The position numbers and the translations under genes are program-made. From positions 1 through 33,173 of the forward strand of contig CAMEPL010000023.1 in the NCBI GenBank assembly GCA_945931665.1: 33,173 nt of DNA, in the 5' to 3' direction. Below, in pieces: positions 7,899 through 15,081 of this stretch; the stretch's first letter is position 1; each line of letters opens with the position of its first letter. This DNA comes from an uncultured Clostridium sp. (GTDB taxonomy: Bacteria > Bacillota > Clostridia > Peptostreptococcales > Peptostreptococcaceae). The notes below the pieces were generated by a model. The model was not told where the DNA came from. It ran no database searches and saw only the letters and a program-made list of their open reading frames with translations.

Positions 7899-8414
7899 TT
7901 ACTCATTTTCACTTTCTATTTTTTGTATTCTATTTTCAAATCTTCTTACGGATTTAAATATTACAAAGAATAATACTAATAAAAATATAAATGTAAATAT
8001 ATTAAATTTAGAGTTACTCATAAATATTGGTGGTATTTGTAATAATGATGCGACTAATTCTAAATACATAATTGGTTTAAGAAACTTAACGATACTTTGA
8101 TAATGACCTTTTAGTGATTCTCTATCTGAATATAGTTTGAATTCGCCATTTGATGATGACTTTTTACGAAGGAATACCCAGTAATACCATCTGCATACAA
8201 CTTCTACTCCTGCTTCCTCCATAAAGTCATAGTAATCTTGTTTATCTACACCTTCTGGCATTAAATCTATTTGATACTCATATTCCCCTGGTTCACATTT
8301 TTCAAATTTATAAAATCCTAAGAAAAATTTTTTTAATGCCCATCCTTGTTTACTAAGCTTGTTTAACCAATCTTGTTCTTTTTGGTTATCTATATAGTAA
8401 CGATACTTAATCAT
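7899..8414 (-). CDS. DUF2812 family membrane protein
   Basis: 171 residues. The N-terminal half (about 1-95) is soluble and rich in Trp/Tyr/Phe (QDWLNKLSKQGWALKKF, CRWYYWVFLRK), which is the DUF2812 pattern. The C-terminal half has two hydrophobic segments, about 110-130 and 137-157, followed by a charged tail. DUF2812 proteins have no assigned biochemical function but are regularly encoded directly after a PadR repressor, as here; the spacing from the padR stop is 5 bp, so coupling is likely. A GGGGGT lies about 9 nt before the ATG, overlapping the end of padR. Confidence 0.78.
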   Translation of the reverse strand: MIKYRYYIDNQKEQDWLNKLSKQGWALKKFFLGFYKFEKCEPGEYEYQIDLMPEGVDKQDYYDFMEEAGVEVVCRWYYWVFLRKKSSSNGEFKLYSDRESLKGHYQSIVKFLKPIMYLELVASLLQIPPIFMSNSKFNIFTFIFLLVLFFVIFKSVRRFENRIQKIESENE

Positions 8415-8419
8415 AATTG

Positions 8420-8731
8420 TTATACCCCCATCTTTTCACTATTTTTTATTAATTCATTTAATCTCATAACTTCTTTCTTAAACACCTCTACCCCTAAAGA
8501 TGTTATTACATAAGATTTTTTCTTTCTAGATTGTTTTTCTTCGCTATATAGTTTTATCCATCCTTTTTCTAATAATGAATTTATTGCACCGTACAAAGTC
8601 CCCGGACCTAAGTTCACCCTGCCTCCTGTCATATCTAATACGTCTTGTATTATTCCATATCCATGATTGGGTTTTCTAACTGCTAATAGTATATAATACA
8701 CTGCTTCTGTCAGTGGTGATTCTTTTCCCAT
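8420..8731 (-). CDS. PadR-family transcriptional repressor
   Basis: A 103-residue winged-helix regulator of the short PadR subfamily. Residues about 5-75 form the DNA-binding domain (LTEAVYYILLAVRKPNHGYGI, then LGPGTLYGAINSLLEKGWI, the recognition helix region), followed by the wing (KKKSYVIT) and a short C-terminal dimerisation helix. The ATG at 8731 was chosen because AGGAGGTG lies 6-7 nt upstream; a GTG further out would fall inside that Shine-Dalgarno. Its promoter overlaps a 47-bp palindrome, which points to autorepression. It leads an operon with a DUF2812 protein and a small membrane protein. Confidence 0.9.
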   Translation of the reverse strand: MGKESPLTEAVYYILLAVRKPNHGYGIIQDVLDMTGGRVNLGPGTLYGAINSLLEKGWIKLYSEEKQSRKKKSYVITSLGVEVFKKEVMRLNELIKNSEKMGV

Positions 8732-8746
8732 ACATATCACCTCCTA

Positions 8747-8793
8747 ATATATCGCCAACTGATATATTATCAATATATCAGTTAACGATATAT
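8747..8793. promoter_or_regulatory. 47-bp palindromic operator of the padR operon
   Basis: Nested inverted repeat centred at 8770: outer arms ATATATCG (8747-8754) and CGATATAT (8786-8793), inner arms AACTGATATATT (8757-8768) and AATATATCAGTT (8772-8783), with only the two bases between the arms on each side not matching. It covers the -10 box and the 5' untranslated region of padR, so a bound repressor dimer or pair of dimers would block transcription. Confidence 0.75.
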
Positions 8794-8800
8794 CGGTCAA
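8772..8800 (-). promoter_or_regulatory. padR operon promoter
   Basis: On the minus strand TTGACC (8795-8800) and TATATT (8772-8777) are separated by exactly 17 bp. The -10 box is inside the inner right arm of the palindrome and the spacer contains the outer right arm, so promoter and operator coincide. Confidence 0.75.
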
Positions 8801-9069
8801 CAAGTCATATATTTCTTATAAACCATTAATTTTACTAAACTTTTTATTTTTATATATTTGTAAAGAAAAAGATATTTTTCATAAATAAAAAGGCTTGTTT
8901 AAATTTTTATATCTATATCAATACGTCTTTTTTTAATTATTTGTATGTTATCTATAATAATTTGTTATATTTAAATATTACGCGTGTATAAAATAAAGAA
9001 AAATGCTAAAATATAAACAATGCAAATTTTTAAGGTTGCTTAAATAAAATACCATTGAGGAGGGTTGTC

Positions 9070-9966
9070 ATGCTATCTGAACTAAAAACTTTTATTTCTA
9101 TAGTTGAATGTGACAATGTTATAAAAGTTATGGAAAATTTGAATCTCTCTAAAGCAACTGTTTGTGATCATATAAAATACTTAGAACAATACTTTAGAGC
9201 AAATATCGCTCTTATTTCTACAAATAATGAAATAACTATAACCGAGAGCGGAAAATTATTATACAAAAGGGCAAAAAATATTTTTAATATAATAGATAAT
9301 ACTTCAAAGGAATTAATACAAAATAATACTGATTTGGTGGGTAATTTAAAGATAGGGGTTAATCCTGTACTTGAAGAATATCTTCTACCTAAATTTTTAT
9401 CATATTTCCTTACAAAATATCCAAATGTAAATATTGATATCTTCACAGATAATACTAATAATAACAAAGAGATTTTTAGTAAGCTAATAGATAATAAATT
9501 AGATATTGGATTAATAGAGGAGTTACCTCATAACTATACTTTTAAACAAAATAGATTTTTAAGAGAAAAAATGGTCCTTATAATTCCATATGCAAATACT
9601 ATTAAAGATATATCTACATATGTGAATGAGCTTAAATCTAAGAGATGGATAACAAGAGAGGACAATTGTTCAACTAAAAAATTCATCGATTTATTCTTAG
9701 AAGAGAACAATATAAAACCAGAAAATATCATGACTTTAGGAAGTGACTATGCTATTAAAGAAGCAGTTAGAAATAAATTAGGTATTAGTATTATTTCTAA
9801 ATTTATAGCAGAACAATCTTATAAAAATGAAGAAATATGCATTCTTCCTCTTGAGAGTTATTATGAAAAATATTTTTCATATATTTTAAATGATAAAAGT
9901 AAATCTAAATGTGCAGATATATTTTTAAATGAGTTAAAAGACTTCTGTAAACAATTTTGCAGATAA
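9070..9966 (+). CDS. LysR-family transcriptional regulator
   Basis: A 298-residue LTTR. The N-terminal winged helix-turn-helix spans about 1-65 (LSELKTFISIVECDN, then LSKATVCDHIKYLEQYF as the recognition region), followed by a linker helix and a two-lobed periplasmic-binding-like effector domain (about 85-295; LKIGVNPVLEEYLLPKFL and later LGISIISKFIA are typical). The start at 9070 was chosen because GAGGAGGG lies 5 nt upstream; a TTG at 9055 would overlap the ribosome binding site. No adjacent gene is an obvious target: it is divergent from padR (about 270 bp away) and convergent with the AICAR transformylase gene. A TAAAAT -10 candidate lies near 9009, with no convincing -35. Effector unknown. 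Confidence 0.85.
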   Translation: MLSELKTFISIVECDNVIKVMENLNLSKATVCDHIKYLEQYFRANIALISTNNEITITESGKLLYKRAKNIFNIIDNTSKELIQNNTDLVGNLKIGVNPVLEEYLLPKFLSYFLTKYPNVNIDIFTDNTNNNKEIFSKLIDNKLDIGLIEELPHNYTFKQNRFLREKMVLIIPYANTIKDISTYVNELKSKRWITREDNCSTKKFIDLFLEENNIKPENIMTLGSDYAIKEAVRNKLGISIISKFIAEQSYKNEEICILPLESYYEKYFSYILNDKSKSKCADIFLNELKDFCKQFCR

Positions 9967-9989
9967 ATATAAATATATATCTCATGTTA

Positions 9990-10036
9990 AAAAAAGTAGT
10001 ATTAAAAATACATTTTATTTTTAATACTACTTTTTT
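9990..10036. terminator. Strong bidirectional terminator
   Basis: Perfect 19-bp arms AAAAAAGTAGTATTAAAAA (9990-10008) and TTTTTAATACTACTTTTTT (10018-10036) with a 9-nt loop. Read in either direction it gives a hairpin closing on a T run, and it sits between the convergent LysR and AICAR transformylase genes. Confidence 0.92.
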
Positions 10037-10046
10037 ATTTTTTATT

Positions 10047-11225
10047 CTAATGATGGAATAATCTTATTCCTGTAAATGCCATAGCTATATTGTATTTATT
10101 ACAACATTCAATTACTTCATTGTCTCTTACTGAACCGCCTGGTTGAGCTATATATTTAACTCCACTTTTATATGCTCTTTCTATATTATCAGGGAATGGG
10201 AAGAATGCATCTGAGCCAAGTACTACATCTGTTAGATTATCAAGCCAAGCTCTTTTAGCTTCTCTTGTGAAAACTTCTGGTTTCACTTTAAATATTTTTT
10301 GCCATTGACCTTCAGCTAAAACGTCCATATATTCATCTCCTATATAAACATCAATTGCATTATCTCTTTCAGCACGCCCGATTTCATCTTTAAATTGAAG
10401 TCCCATAACTTGTGGTGATTGACGAAGATACCAGTTATCTGCTTTTTGTCCAGCTAGACGAGTACAGTGAATTCTTGACTGTTGACCTGCCCCTATACCG
10501 ATTGCTTGACCATCTTTAACATAGCATACTGAATTTGATTGAGTGTATTTTAATGTAATAAGTGCAATCTTCATATCTATCAACTTATCTTCTGGTATAT
10601 CTTTGTTTTCAGTTACTATATTAGATAATAAGTCTCCATTAACATCTAGTTCATTTCTTCCTTGTTCAAATGTTACTCCATAAACTTGTTTTCTTTCTAG
10701 TTGTGCTGGAACATAAGTTGGATCTATTTGAATTATATTGTAATTACCTTTTTTCTTAGCTTTTAATATTTCAAAAGCTTCATCTGTAAATCCTGGAGCT
10801 ATAACTCCATCAGAAACTTCCCTTTTTATTAAATTTGCAGTATCAACATCACATACATCTGATAATGCTATAAAATCACCAAATGACGACATTCTATCTG
10901 CTCCTCTAGCTCTTGCATATGCACTTGCTAATGGTGATAATTTTCCTAAATCATCAACCCAATATATTTTAGCTAATGTATCATCTAGTTCTTTTCCTAC
11001 TGCTGCCCCTGCTGGCGATACATGTTTGAATGATGTTGCTGCTGGAAGGCCTGTTGCTTCTTTTAATTCTTTAACTAATTGCCATCCATTGAATGCATCT
11101 AGGAAGTTTATATATCCTGGTCTTCCGTTTAAAACTTTAACAGGAAGGTCTGAGCCGTCCTCCATAAATATTCTTGATGGTTTTTGATTTGGATTACATC
11201 CATATTTTAATTGAATTTCGTTCAT
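10047..11225 (-). CDS. Stand-alone AICAR transformylase (phosphoribosylaminoimidazolecarboxamide formyltransferase)
   Basis: Transfers a formyl group from 10-formyltetrahydrofolate to AICAR (ZMP) to give FAICAR, the step before ring closure to IMP. At 391 residues it corresponds to the transformylase part of bifunctional PurH and lacks the N-terminal MGS-like IMP cyclohydrolase domain. The catalytic Lys-His pair is visible as K67-H68 in SFKHVSPAGAA; the conserved YTQSNSVCYVKDGQAIGIGAGQQSR segment and the C-terminal AQPGGSVRDNEVI are also present. The start at 11225 has AAGGAG 8 nt upstream; an earlier in-frame ATG at 11255 lacks one. It follows purO by 87 bp in a ZTP-riboswitch-controlled operon that supplies the missing cyclohydrolase. 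Confidence 0.92.
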   Translation of the reverse strand: MNEIQLKYGCNPNQKPSRIFMEDGSDLPVKVLNGRPGYINFLDAFNGWQLVKELKEATGLPAATSFKHVSPAGAAVGKELDDTLAKIYWVDDLGKLSPLASAYARARGADRMSSFGDFIALSDVCDVDTANLIKREVSDGVIAPGFTDEAFEILKAKKKGNYNIIQIDPTYVPAQLERKQVYGVTFEQGRNELDVNGDLLSNIVTENKDIPEDKLIDMKIALITLKYTQSNSVCYVKDGQAIGIGAGQQSRIHCTRLAGQKADNWYLRQSPQVMGLQFKDEIGRAERDNAIDVYIGDEYMDVLAEGQWQKIFKVKPEVFTREAKRAWLDNLTDVVLGSDAFFPFPDNIERAYKSGVKYIAQPGGSVRDNEVIECCNKYNIAMAFTGIRLFHH

Positions 11226-11312
11226 TATATATACTCCTTTTGTGCTGCTATGCACTTTATTTAATCTCCCTTTTCTTTTTGGTAACTAATATTTTTATTT
11301 AAAGATATACAC

Positions 11313-12026
11313 TTATTTATTCTTATTAACTATTCTTGTTTCATATTCGCCAGTTTCAATATCTATAAATCTCACAAATAATGAAACTTTGTTATCTTCG
11401 TTTAAATTAGTCCATATCATATCAGTAAATTCATCTATATTACCGTTAATTTCTATTAATTTTGGTTCACCTTCAAAACTTGGTAGTGGATTTCCATCAT
11501 GCATATATGTATGTATAAAATGTCCTTGACCTGCTACTGGATTTTCATATGCAAATGTATAGCGGTTACAGCTTTTTGGATTACCATTATTACTTTTTAA
11601 TATTGACATTGCATAGTTGTACTTTCCATTTTCAACATGCATTATTCCTGATATTCTAGGTGTGTAGTTTGGTGCATCTGGTTCAAATTCTCTACTTCTT
11701 AATGATTGTTCAAAAGTAAGTTGATTGTCCATTCCTTCATATATAGTGTCAGTTTGATCACCGTTAGTTACGATTGTTTTATTTCCTAAAACTCTAACTG
11801 GTGCATATATTATTAATGATGGGTCTTCAAGTTTTGATGGGTCAAACGCTTGTGTTCTTATTCCTTCTCCCTCTTCAACAAACACTCTATTTCTGCTATT
11901 ATTACTTCTTCCCATTATAAAATATGCTGTTACAGCTTTTTTCCCGTCTTTAGTTTTCCCTATAACTATTCCTCTTCCTGGATAAGTATTGTTGCTTAAT
12001 TCACTAGCAAGTGATAATATGTTCAT
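11313..12026 (-). CDS. purO: Archaeal-type IMP cyclohydrolase (PurO family)
   Basis: Closes the ring of FAICAR to IMP, the last step of de novo purine synthesis. The 237-residue protein belongs to the PurO-like IMP_cyclohyd family first known from archaea and unrelated to the cyclohydrolase domain of PurH. Recognisable stretches are NTYPGRGIVIGKTKDGKK near the start, AYFIMGRSNNSRNRVF (about 34-49), the NGDQTDTIYEG segment and RTREFEPDAPNYTPRISG-like sequence (here RSREFEPDAPNYTPR). GGGGGA lies 7 nt before the ATG. Its partner gene encodes the stand-alone transformylase. The pair is preceded by a ZTP riboswitch and its own promoter, so expression should rise when ZMP/ZTP accumulates. Confidence 0.88.
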   Translation of the reverse strand: MNILSLASELSNNTYPGRGIVIGKTKDGKKAVTAYFIMGRSNNSRNRVFVEEGEGIRTQAFDPSKLEDPSLIIYAPVRVLGNKTIVTNGDQTDTIYEGMDNQLTFEQSLRSREFEPDAPNYTPRISGIMHVENGKYNYAMSILKSNNGNPKSCNRYTFAYENPVAGQGHFIHTYMHDGNPLPSFEGEPKLIEINGNIDEFTDMIWTNLNEDNKVSLFVRFIDIETGEYETRIVNKNK

Positions 12027-12058
12027 TATATTTCCCCCTAAGATAAATTATTTTCAAT

Positions 12059-12116
12059 AAAAAAACCGCCTAAAGCGCGCAAATATCCCATAGAATATTA
12101 TACGTGCCCAGGCGGT
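12059..12116 (-). terminator. Intrinsic terminator of the ZTP riboswitch (expression platform)
   Basis: On the minus strand ACCGCCT (12110-12116) pairs with AGGCGGT (12065-12071), immediately followed by a run of seven T residues (12059-12065). The 5' arm is the same CCGCC that forms the aptamer pseudoknot, so terminator and ligand-bound aptamer exclude each other. Confidence 0.88.
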
Positions 12117-12196
12117 CGGCAATTCATAAATATATAATCAAGCTCCCTGTAGGTTATCCTACACATCTTGCGACGCTTCCACCAGTTACTTGACCG
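12105..12196 (-). ncRNA. ZTP (pfl) riboswitch
   Basis: Aptamer that binds ZMP/ZTP, signals of low 10-formyl-tetrahydrofolate. On the minus strand, P1 is formed by TCAAG (12189-12193) with CTTGA (12138-12142). Inside it a hairpin has arms of plus-strand CCTACA/TGTAGG (12148-12163), and the conserved GGGAGC (12142-12147) closes this half. The second half holds TGCC/GGCA pairing around the family hallmark CCGCCTGGGCA (12105-12115). GGTGG (12179-12183) can pair with CCGCC (12111-12115) as the pseudoknot. The downstream terminator uses the same CCGCC, which predicts a ligand-on switch. It lies between a sigma-A promoter and purO. Confidence 0.93.
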
Positions 12197-12215
12197 TTCT
12201 TTGTTGTACAAATTT

Positions 12216-12244
12216 ATTATACACGAATATAATTCAAGTTTCAA
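12216..12244 (-). promoter_or_regulatory. Promoter of the purO operon
   Basis: On the minus strand TTGAAA (12239-12244) and a perfect TATAAT (12216-12221) are separated by 17 bp. Transcription would begin near 12209, about 13 nt before the ZTP aptamer core. Confidence 0.88.
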
Positions 12245-12313
12245 GCAAAAATATACGTGTTTTTATTATTTTATTTATTCTTTCTAAACTCTCAATATAA
12301 TCTTTTTAAAGCA

Positions 12314-12343
12314 CAAAAAAGCTAGACCAAATTGATCTAGCTT
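12314..12343 (-). terminator. Terminator of rplM-rpsI
   Basis: On the minus strand AAGCTAGA (12336-12343) pairs with TCTAGCTT (12319-12326) and is followed by TTTT (six T in all from the stem end). It starts about 33 nt past the rpsI stop and separates the ribosomal genes from the purO promoter. Confidence 0.88.
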
Positions 12344-12375
12344 TCGATTTATAAATATCAAATATATTGATAATA

Positions 12376-12768
12376 CTATCTTTTTGAGAATTGAGGTGCT
12401 CTTCTTGCAGCCTTTAATCCGTATTTCTTTCTTTCTTTCATTCTAGCATCTCTAGTTAAGAATCCAGCTTTTTTAAGTTCTGGTCTTAATTCAGCATCAG
12501 CTTTTAATAAAGCTCTAGATATACCATGTCTTATAGCACCAGCTTGTCCAGTGAATCCTCCACCTTCAACTCTTACTATAACGTCATATTTGTTTTCATT
12601 GTTAGTTAAAACTAATGGTTGTTTAACATCTCTTATTAATGTATCGTAATCGAAATATTCGTCTAATGCTCTTCCGTTTACTGTTATGTTTCCTTCACCT
12701 GCAACTAATCTAACTCTAGCTACAGAGCTTTTTCTTCTTCCTGTTCCGTAGAATTGTACTTTTTCCAT
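12376..12768 (-). CDS. rpsI: 30S ribosomal protein S9
   Basis: Small-subunit head protein whose C-terminal tail reaches the P-site tRNA. The 130-residue protein is full length: [15 protein letters not shown] near the N terminus, the [19 protein letters not shown] core (about residues 65-83), and the universal RxPQFSKR ending, here RAPQFSKR. The start at 12768 has AGGAGG-type sequence 6 nt upstream; a longer frame beginning at 12786 would swallow it. It follows rplM by 27 bp and is the last gene before the terminator. Confidence 0.97.
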   Translation of the reverse strand: MEKVQFYGTGRRKSSVARVRLVAGEGNITVNGRALDEYFDYDTLIRDVKQPLVLTNNENKYDVIVRVEGGGFTGQAGAIRHGISRALLKADAELRPELKKAGFLTRDARMKERKKYGLKAARRAPQFSKR

Positions 12769-12795
12769 GATAACTCCTCCTTTCACCTAGTTAAA

Positions 12796-13224
12796 TTAGA
12801 AGCTTATTACTTCTGGTTTTTGAGCTGCATGAGTATGTTCTGCTCCTGCGAATACTCTTAATCTAGTCATCATTCTAGCTCTTAATTTATTTTTTGGTAA
12901 CATTCCGCTAACTGCATGTGCTACTACTTCTTCTGGTTTCTTTTCCATCATTTCTCTGTAAGAGATTTCTTTTAATCCACCTACATAACCAGTGTGGTAT
13001 CTATAGTATTTTTGATCTAATTTTTTTCCTGTTAAAACTACTTTTGATGCATTTACAACAACAACGAAGTCTCCACCGTCTACATGTGGTGTAAATGTTG
13101 GTTTATGTTTTCCTCTTAATATAGTTGCTATTTCTGTAGCAAGACGACCTAATGTTTTTCCTTCAGCGTCAACTAAGTACCAATTTCTTTGTACTTCAGC
13201 TGGTTTAGCTATATAACTTTTCAT
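12796..13224 (-). CDS. rplM: 50S ribosomal protein L13
   Basis: Early-assembling large-subunit protein that binds 23S rRNA. The 142 residues match the family length; the motifs [20 protein letters not shown] (about 14-33), [13 protein letters not shown] and [19 protein letters not shown] (around 108-126) are all present. GGAGGG precedes the ATG. The gene starts a two-gene unit with rpsI, driven by a promoter at the end of truA, and has a hairpin in its leader that may be the L13 autoregulatory element. Confidence 0.97.
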   Translation of the reverse strand: MKSYIAKPAEVQRNWYLVDAEGKTLGRLATEIATILRGKHKPTFTPHVDGGDFVVVVNASKVVLTGKKLDQKYYRYHTGYVGGLKEISYREMMEKKPEEVVAHAVSGMLPKNKLRARMMTRLRVFAGAEHTHAAQKPEVISF

Positions 13225-13275
13225 GGTTGTCCCTCCTTCTTAATTTTCAAAAATTTTATTTTACCGTTTTATATA

Positions 13276-13297
13276 AAGTCCGGGGCGTTGTGGACTT
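13276..13297 (-). promoter_or_regulatory. Leader hairpin of rplM, candidate L13 leader element
   Basis: On the minus strand AAGTCC (13292-13297) and GGACTT (13276-13281) form a 6-bp stem around a 10-nt C-rich loop, ACAACGCCCC. It lies about 12 nt after the predicted transcription start and some 50 nt before the rplM ribosome binding site. L13 leaders are known in Firmicutes; assignment here is by position and shape only. Confidence 0.45.
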
Positions 13298-13315
13298 ATT
13301 AACACATTCCTATAT

Positions 13316-13344
13316 ATTCTAATACAACTACGAAAAAGTGTCAA
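13316..13344 (-). promoter_or_regulatory. Promoter of rplM-rpsI
   Basis: On the minus strand a perfect TTGACA (13339-13344) and TAGAAT (13316-13321) are spaced by 17 bp. The -35 box starts only 5 bp after the truA stop codon, so rplM-rpsI can be expressed apart from the upstream ecf-truA genes. Confidence 0.85.
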
Positions 13345-13348
13345 GAGT

Positions 13349-14080
13349 TTAATAATTAACTTTTTTGAGAAATAAACCATGCGCAGGCGCTGTGTGACCA
13401 CACATTGACCTACTTTTTGATTTTATTATTTCTTCCATATTATGTTTAATTCTGCCTCGACCTATATCCACAAGTGTACCTACAATTATCCTTACCATAT
13501 TGTATAAAAATCCATTTCCACTTACTTCAATAGATATCATTCCGTCGTTTTCTTTTATATCGACATCATAGATAGTCCTTACTGTGTCTTTTACTGATGA
13601 TCCAGAACTCATAAATCCGCCAAAATCATGTGTACCAATTAAATATTTAGCTTCTGAGCGAATTTTATCTAAATCCAAGTCATATCTCACATGATATGCT
13701 AAATCCTTGTATAAGGGGCTTCTATAAGGTCTATTGTAGATTAAATATCTATATGTCTTTCCACAAGCATTATATCGTGCATGAAAGTCTATGTCAACCT
13801 CTTCACATGATATTACAGAAATATCTTTTGGCAATTTGGCATTTAATGCATCAGGCACTCTGTCTGCTGGTATTTGACTCTCTGTTTTAAAGTTTGCTAC
13901 CTGACCAAGGGCGTGCACTCCAGCATCTGTTCTACCTGATGCAGTCACTTTTACTTCTTCTTTTGTTATCTCATATATGGCTTTTTCTACTGTTCCTTGA
14001 ATTCCAAGTGCATTGGGTTGTTTTTGCCATCCACAGTAGTCTTTACCGTTATATTGTAAAGTAATCTTTAAGTTTCTCAT
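13349..14080 (-). CDS. truA: tRNA pseudouridine(38-40) synthase TruA
   Basis: Isomerises uridines 38-40 of the tRNA anticodon arm to pseudouridine. The full-length 243-residue protein has the catalytic aspartate D52 in SGRTDAGVHALGQ, the substrate motif FHARYNACGKTYRYLIYNRP, and the C-terminal GNGFLYNMVRIIVGTL. AGAGG lies 6 nt before the ATG. A nested inverted repeat separates it from ecfT (173 bp), which suggests that transcription into truA is reduced or that it has a promoter of its own; I see no convincing one. Confidence 0.95.
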   Translation of the reverse strand: MRNLKITLQYNGKDYCGWQKQPNALGIQGTVEKAIYEITKEEVKVTASGRTDAGVHALGQVANFKTESQIPADRVPDALNAKLPKDISVISCEEVDIDFHARYNACGKTYRYLIYNRPYRSPLYKDLAYHVRYDLDLDKIRSEAKYLIGTHDFGGFMSSGSSVKDTVRTIYDVDIKENDGMISIEVSGNGFLYNMVRIIVGTLVDIGRGRIKHNMEEIIKSKSRSMCGHTAPAHGLFLKKVNY

Positions 14081-14126
14081 TAATTACCTCTTCAATCTTA
14101 AATTATTTTATAAGTATTTATAAATA

Positions 14127-14243
14127 AAAACTGTTAATTATTCTCTAATTTAAAAAATTGATTTTTAGACGTAATAAAGCATCTAAAAAATACTTTATCA
14201 CATAATCTAAAAATCAATTTTTATAATCGTTATTTACAGTTTT
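14127..14243. repeat. Nested inverted repeat / terminator after ecfT
   Basis: Perfect 17-bp arms AAAAATTGATTTTTAGA (14153-14169) and TCTAAAAATCAATTTTT (14206-14222) enclose a second hairpin (ATAAAG/CTTTAT, around 14173-14198). An outer pair, AAAACTGT (14127-14134) and ACAGTTTT (14236-14243), brackets both. It begins 11 bp after the ecfT stop. The central hairpin ends in T residues on the minus strand, so termination of the ecf genes is the simplest reading; the outer arms are unusual for a plain terminator. Confidence 0.65.
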
Positions 14244-14253
14244 ACTAATCAAA

Positions 14254-15081
14254 TTATACTAGTATGTGTATAAATCTGCTTGCTATACTTCCTGCTAAGA
14301 ATAATACCATAAGTACATATGCAACTTTATCTGCAGTAGTAATAACAGCTTCTCTCATTTTTGTTCTGTTATATCCGCCTCTATAACATCTAGCTTCCAT
14401 AGCCATAGCTAATTCGTCAGCTCTTCTGAATGCACTTACGAATAATGGTACTAATAATGGCACTAAATTCTTAGCTCTATTTATAAGGTTGCTACTTTCA
14501 AAGTCTGCTCCTCTAGACATTTGAGCCTTCATTATTTTATCTGTTTCATCTAGTAATGTTGGTATGAAACGTAGTGCTATTGTCATCATCATCGCTAGCT
14601 CGTGCACTGGTAAACCTACTTTATTAAATGGTGATAAAAGTCTTTCTATACCGTCTGTTAATTGTATAGGTGATGTTGTAAGTGTTAGTAAAGACGTTCC
14701 TACAACTAAATATATTAATCTTATAGACATAAATATTGCTTGTCTTAAACCTGCATCAGTGATTTTTAAAAACCCTAATTGAAGTTTAACTCCTCCAATA
14801 GCAAGTACTTCACCAGGTAAACAGAACATGTTTATTACAAATGTGAATAATAGAATCCATCTTAAAGGCTTTAACCCCTTCATCATATATTTCATTGGGA
14901 TATCAGATGCTTTAACTACAGCTGCTATTATTCCAAATACAATTACATATGGCCAAAATTGATTTATAACGAATAAAGCAATCATAAATATAATTGCCGC
15001 TATAATTTTAGTTCTTGGGTCTAATTTATGGATTTTAGAATTTGCGGGATAATATTGACCTATAGTTATATCTTTTAACAT
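14254..15081 (-). CDS. ecfT: Energy-coupling factor transporter transmembrane protein EcfT
   Basis: Membrane coupling subunit of group II ECF transporters. It links the two ATPases to exchangeable S-components that bind vitamins or metals. 275 residues with about five or six hydrophobic segments (roughly 26-58, 72-92, 115-137, 160-175, 205-218, 253-273). The two coupling-helix motifs are visible: SRG at 189-191, and EARCYRGG from 229. It overlaps ecfA2 by 7 bp and is the last gene of the ecfA1-ecfA2-ecfT unit. No S-component is in the window, as expected for a shared module. Confidence 0.95.
   Translation of the reverse strand: MLKDITIGQYYPANSKIHKLDPRTKIIAAIIFMIALFVINQFWPYVIVFGIIAAVVKASDIPMKYMMKGLKPLRWILLFTFVINMFCLPGEVLAIGGVKLQLGFLKITDAGLRQAIFMSIRLIYLVVGTSLLTLTTSPIQLTDGIERLLSPFNKVGLPVHELAMMMTIALRFIPTLLDETDKIMKAQMSRGADFESSNLINRAKNLVPLLVPLFVSAFRRADELAMAMEARCYRGGYNRTKMREAVITTADKVAYVLMVLFLAGSIASRFIHILV

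Noticed and set aside
8747-8793. The padR palindrome as a transposon end or attachment site
   Set aside because: It is a single perfect symmetric site centred on a promoter, with no flanking duplication, integrase or transposase nearby.
9168-9731. Minus-strand open frames inside the LysR gene
   Set aside because: Antisense shadows without ribosome binding sites; the plus-strand frame has the full LTTR domain pattern.
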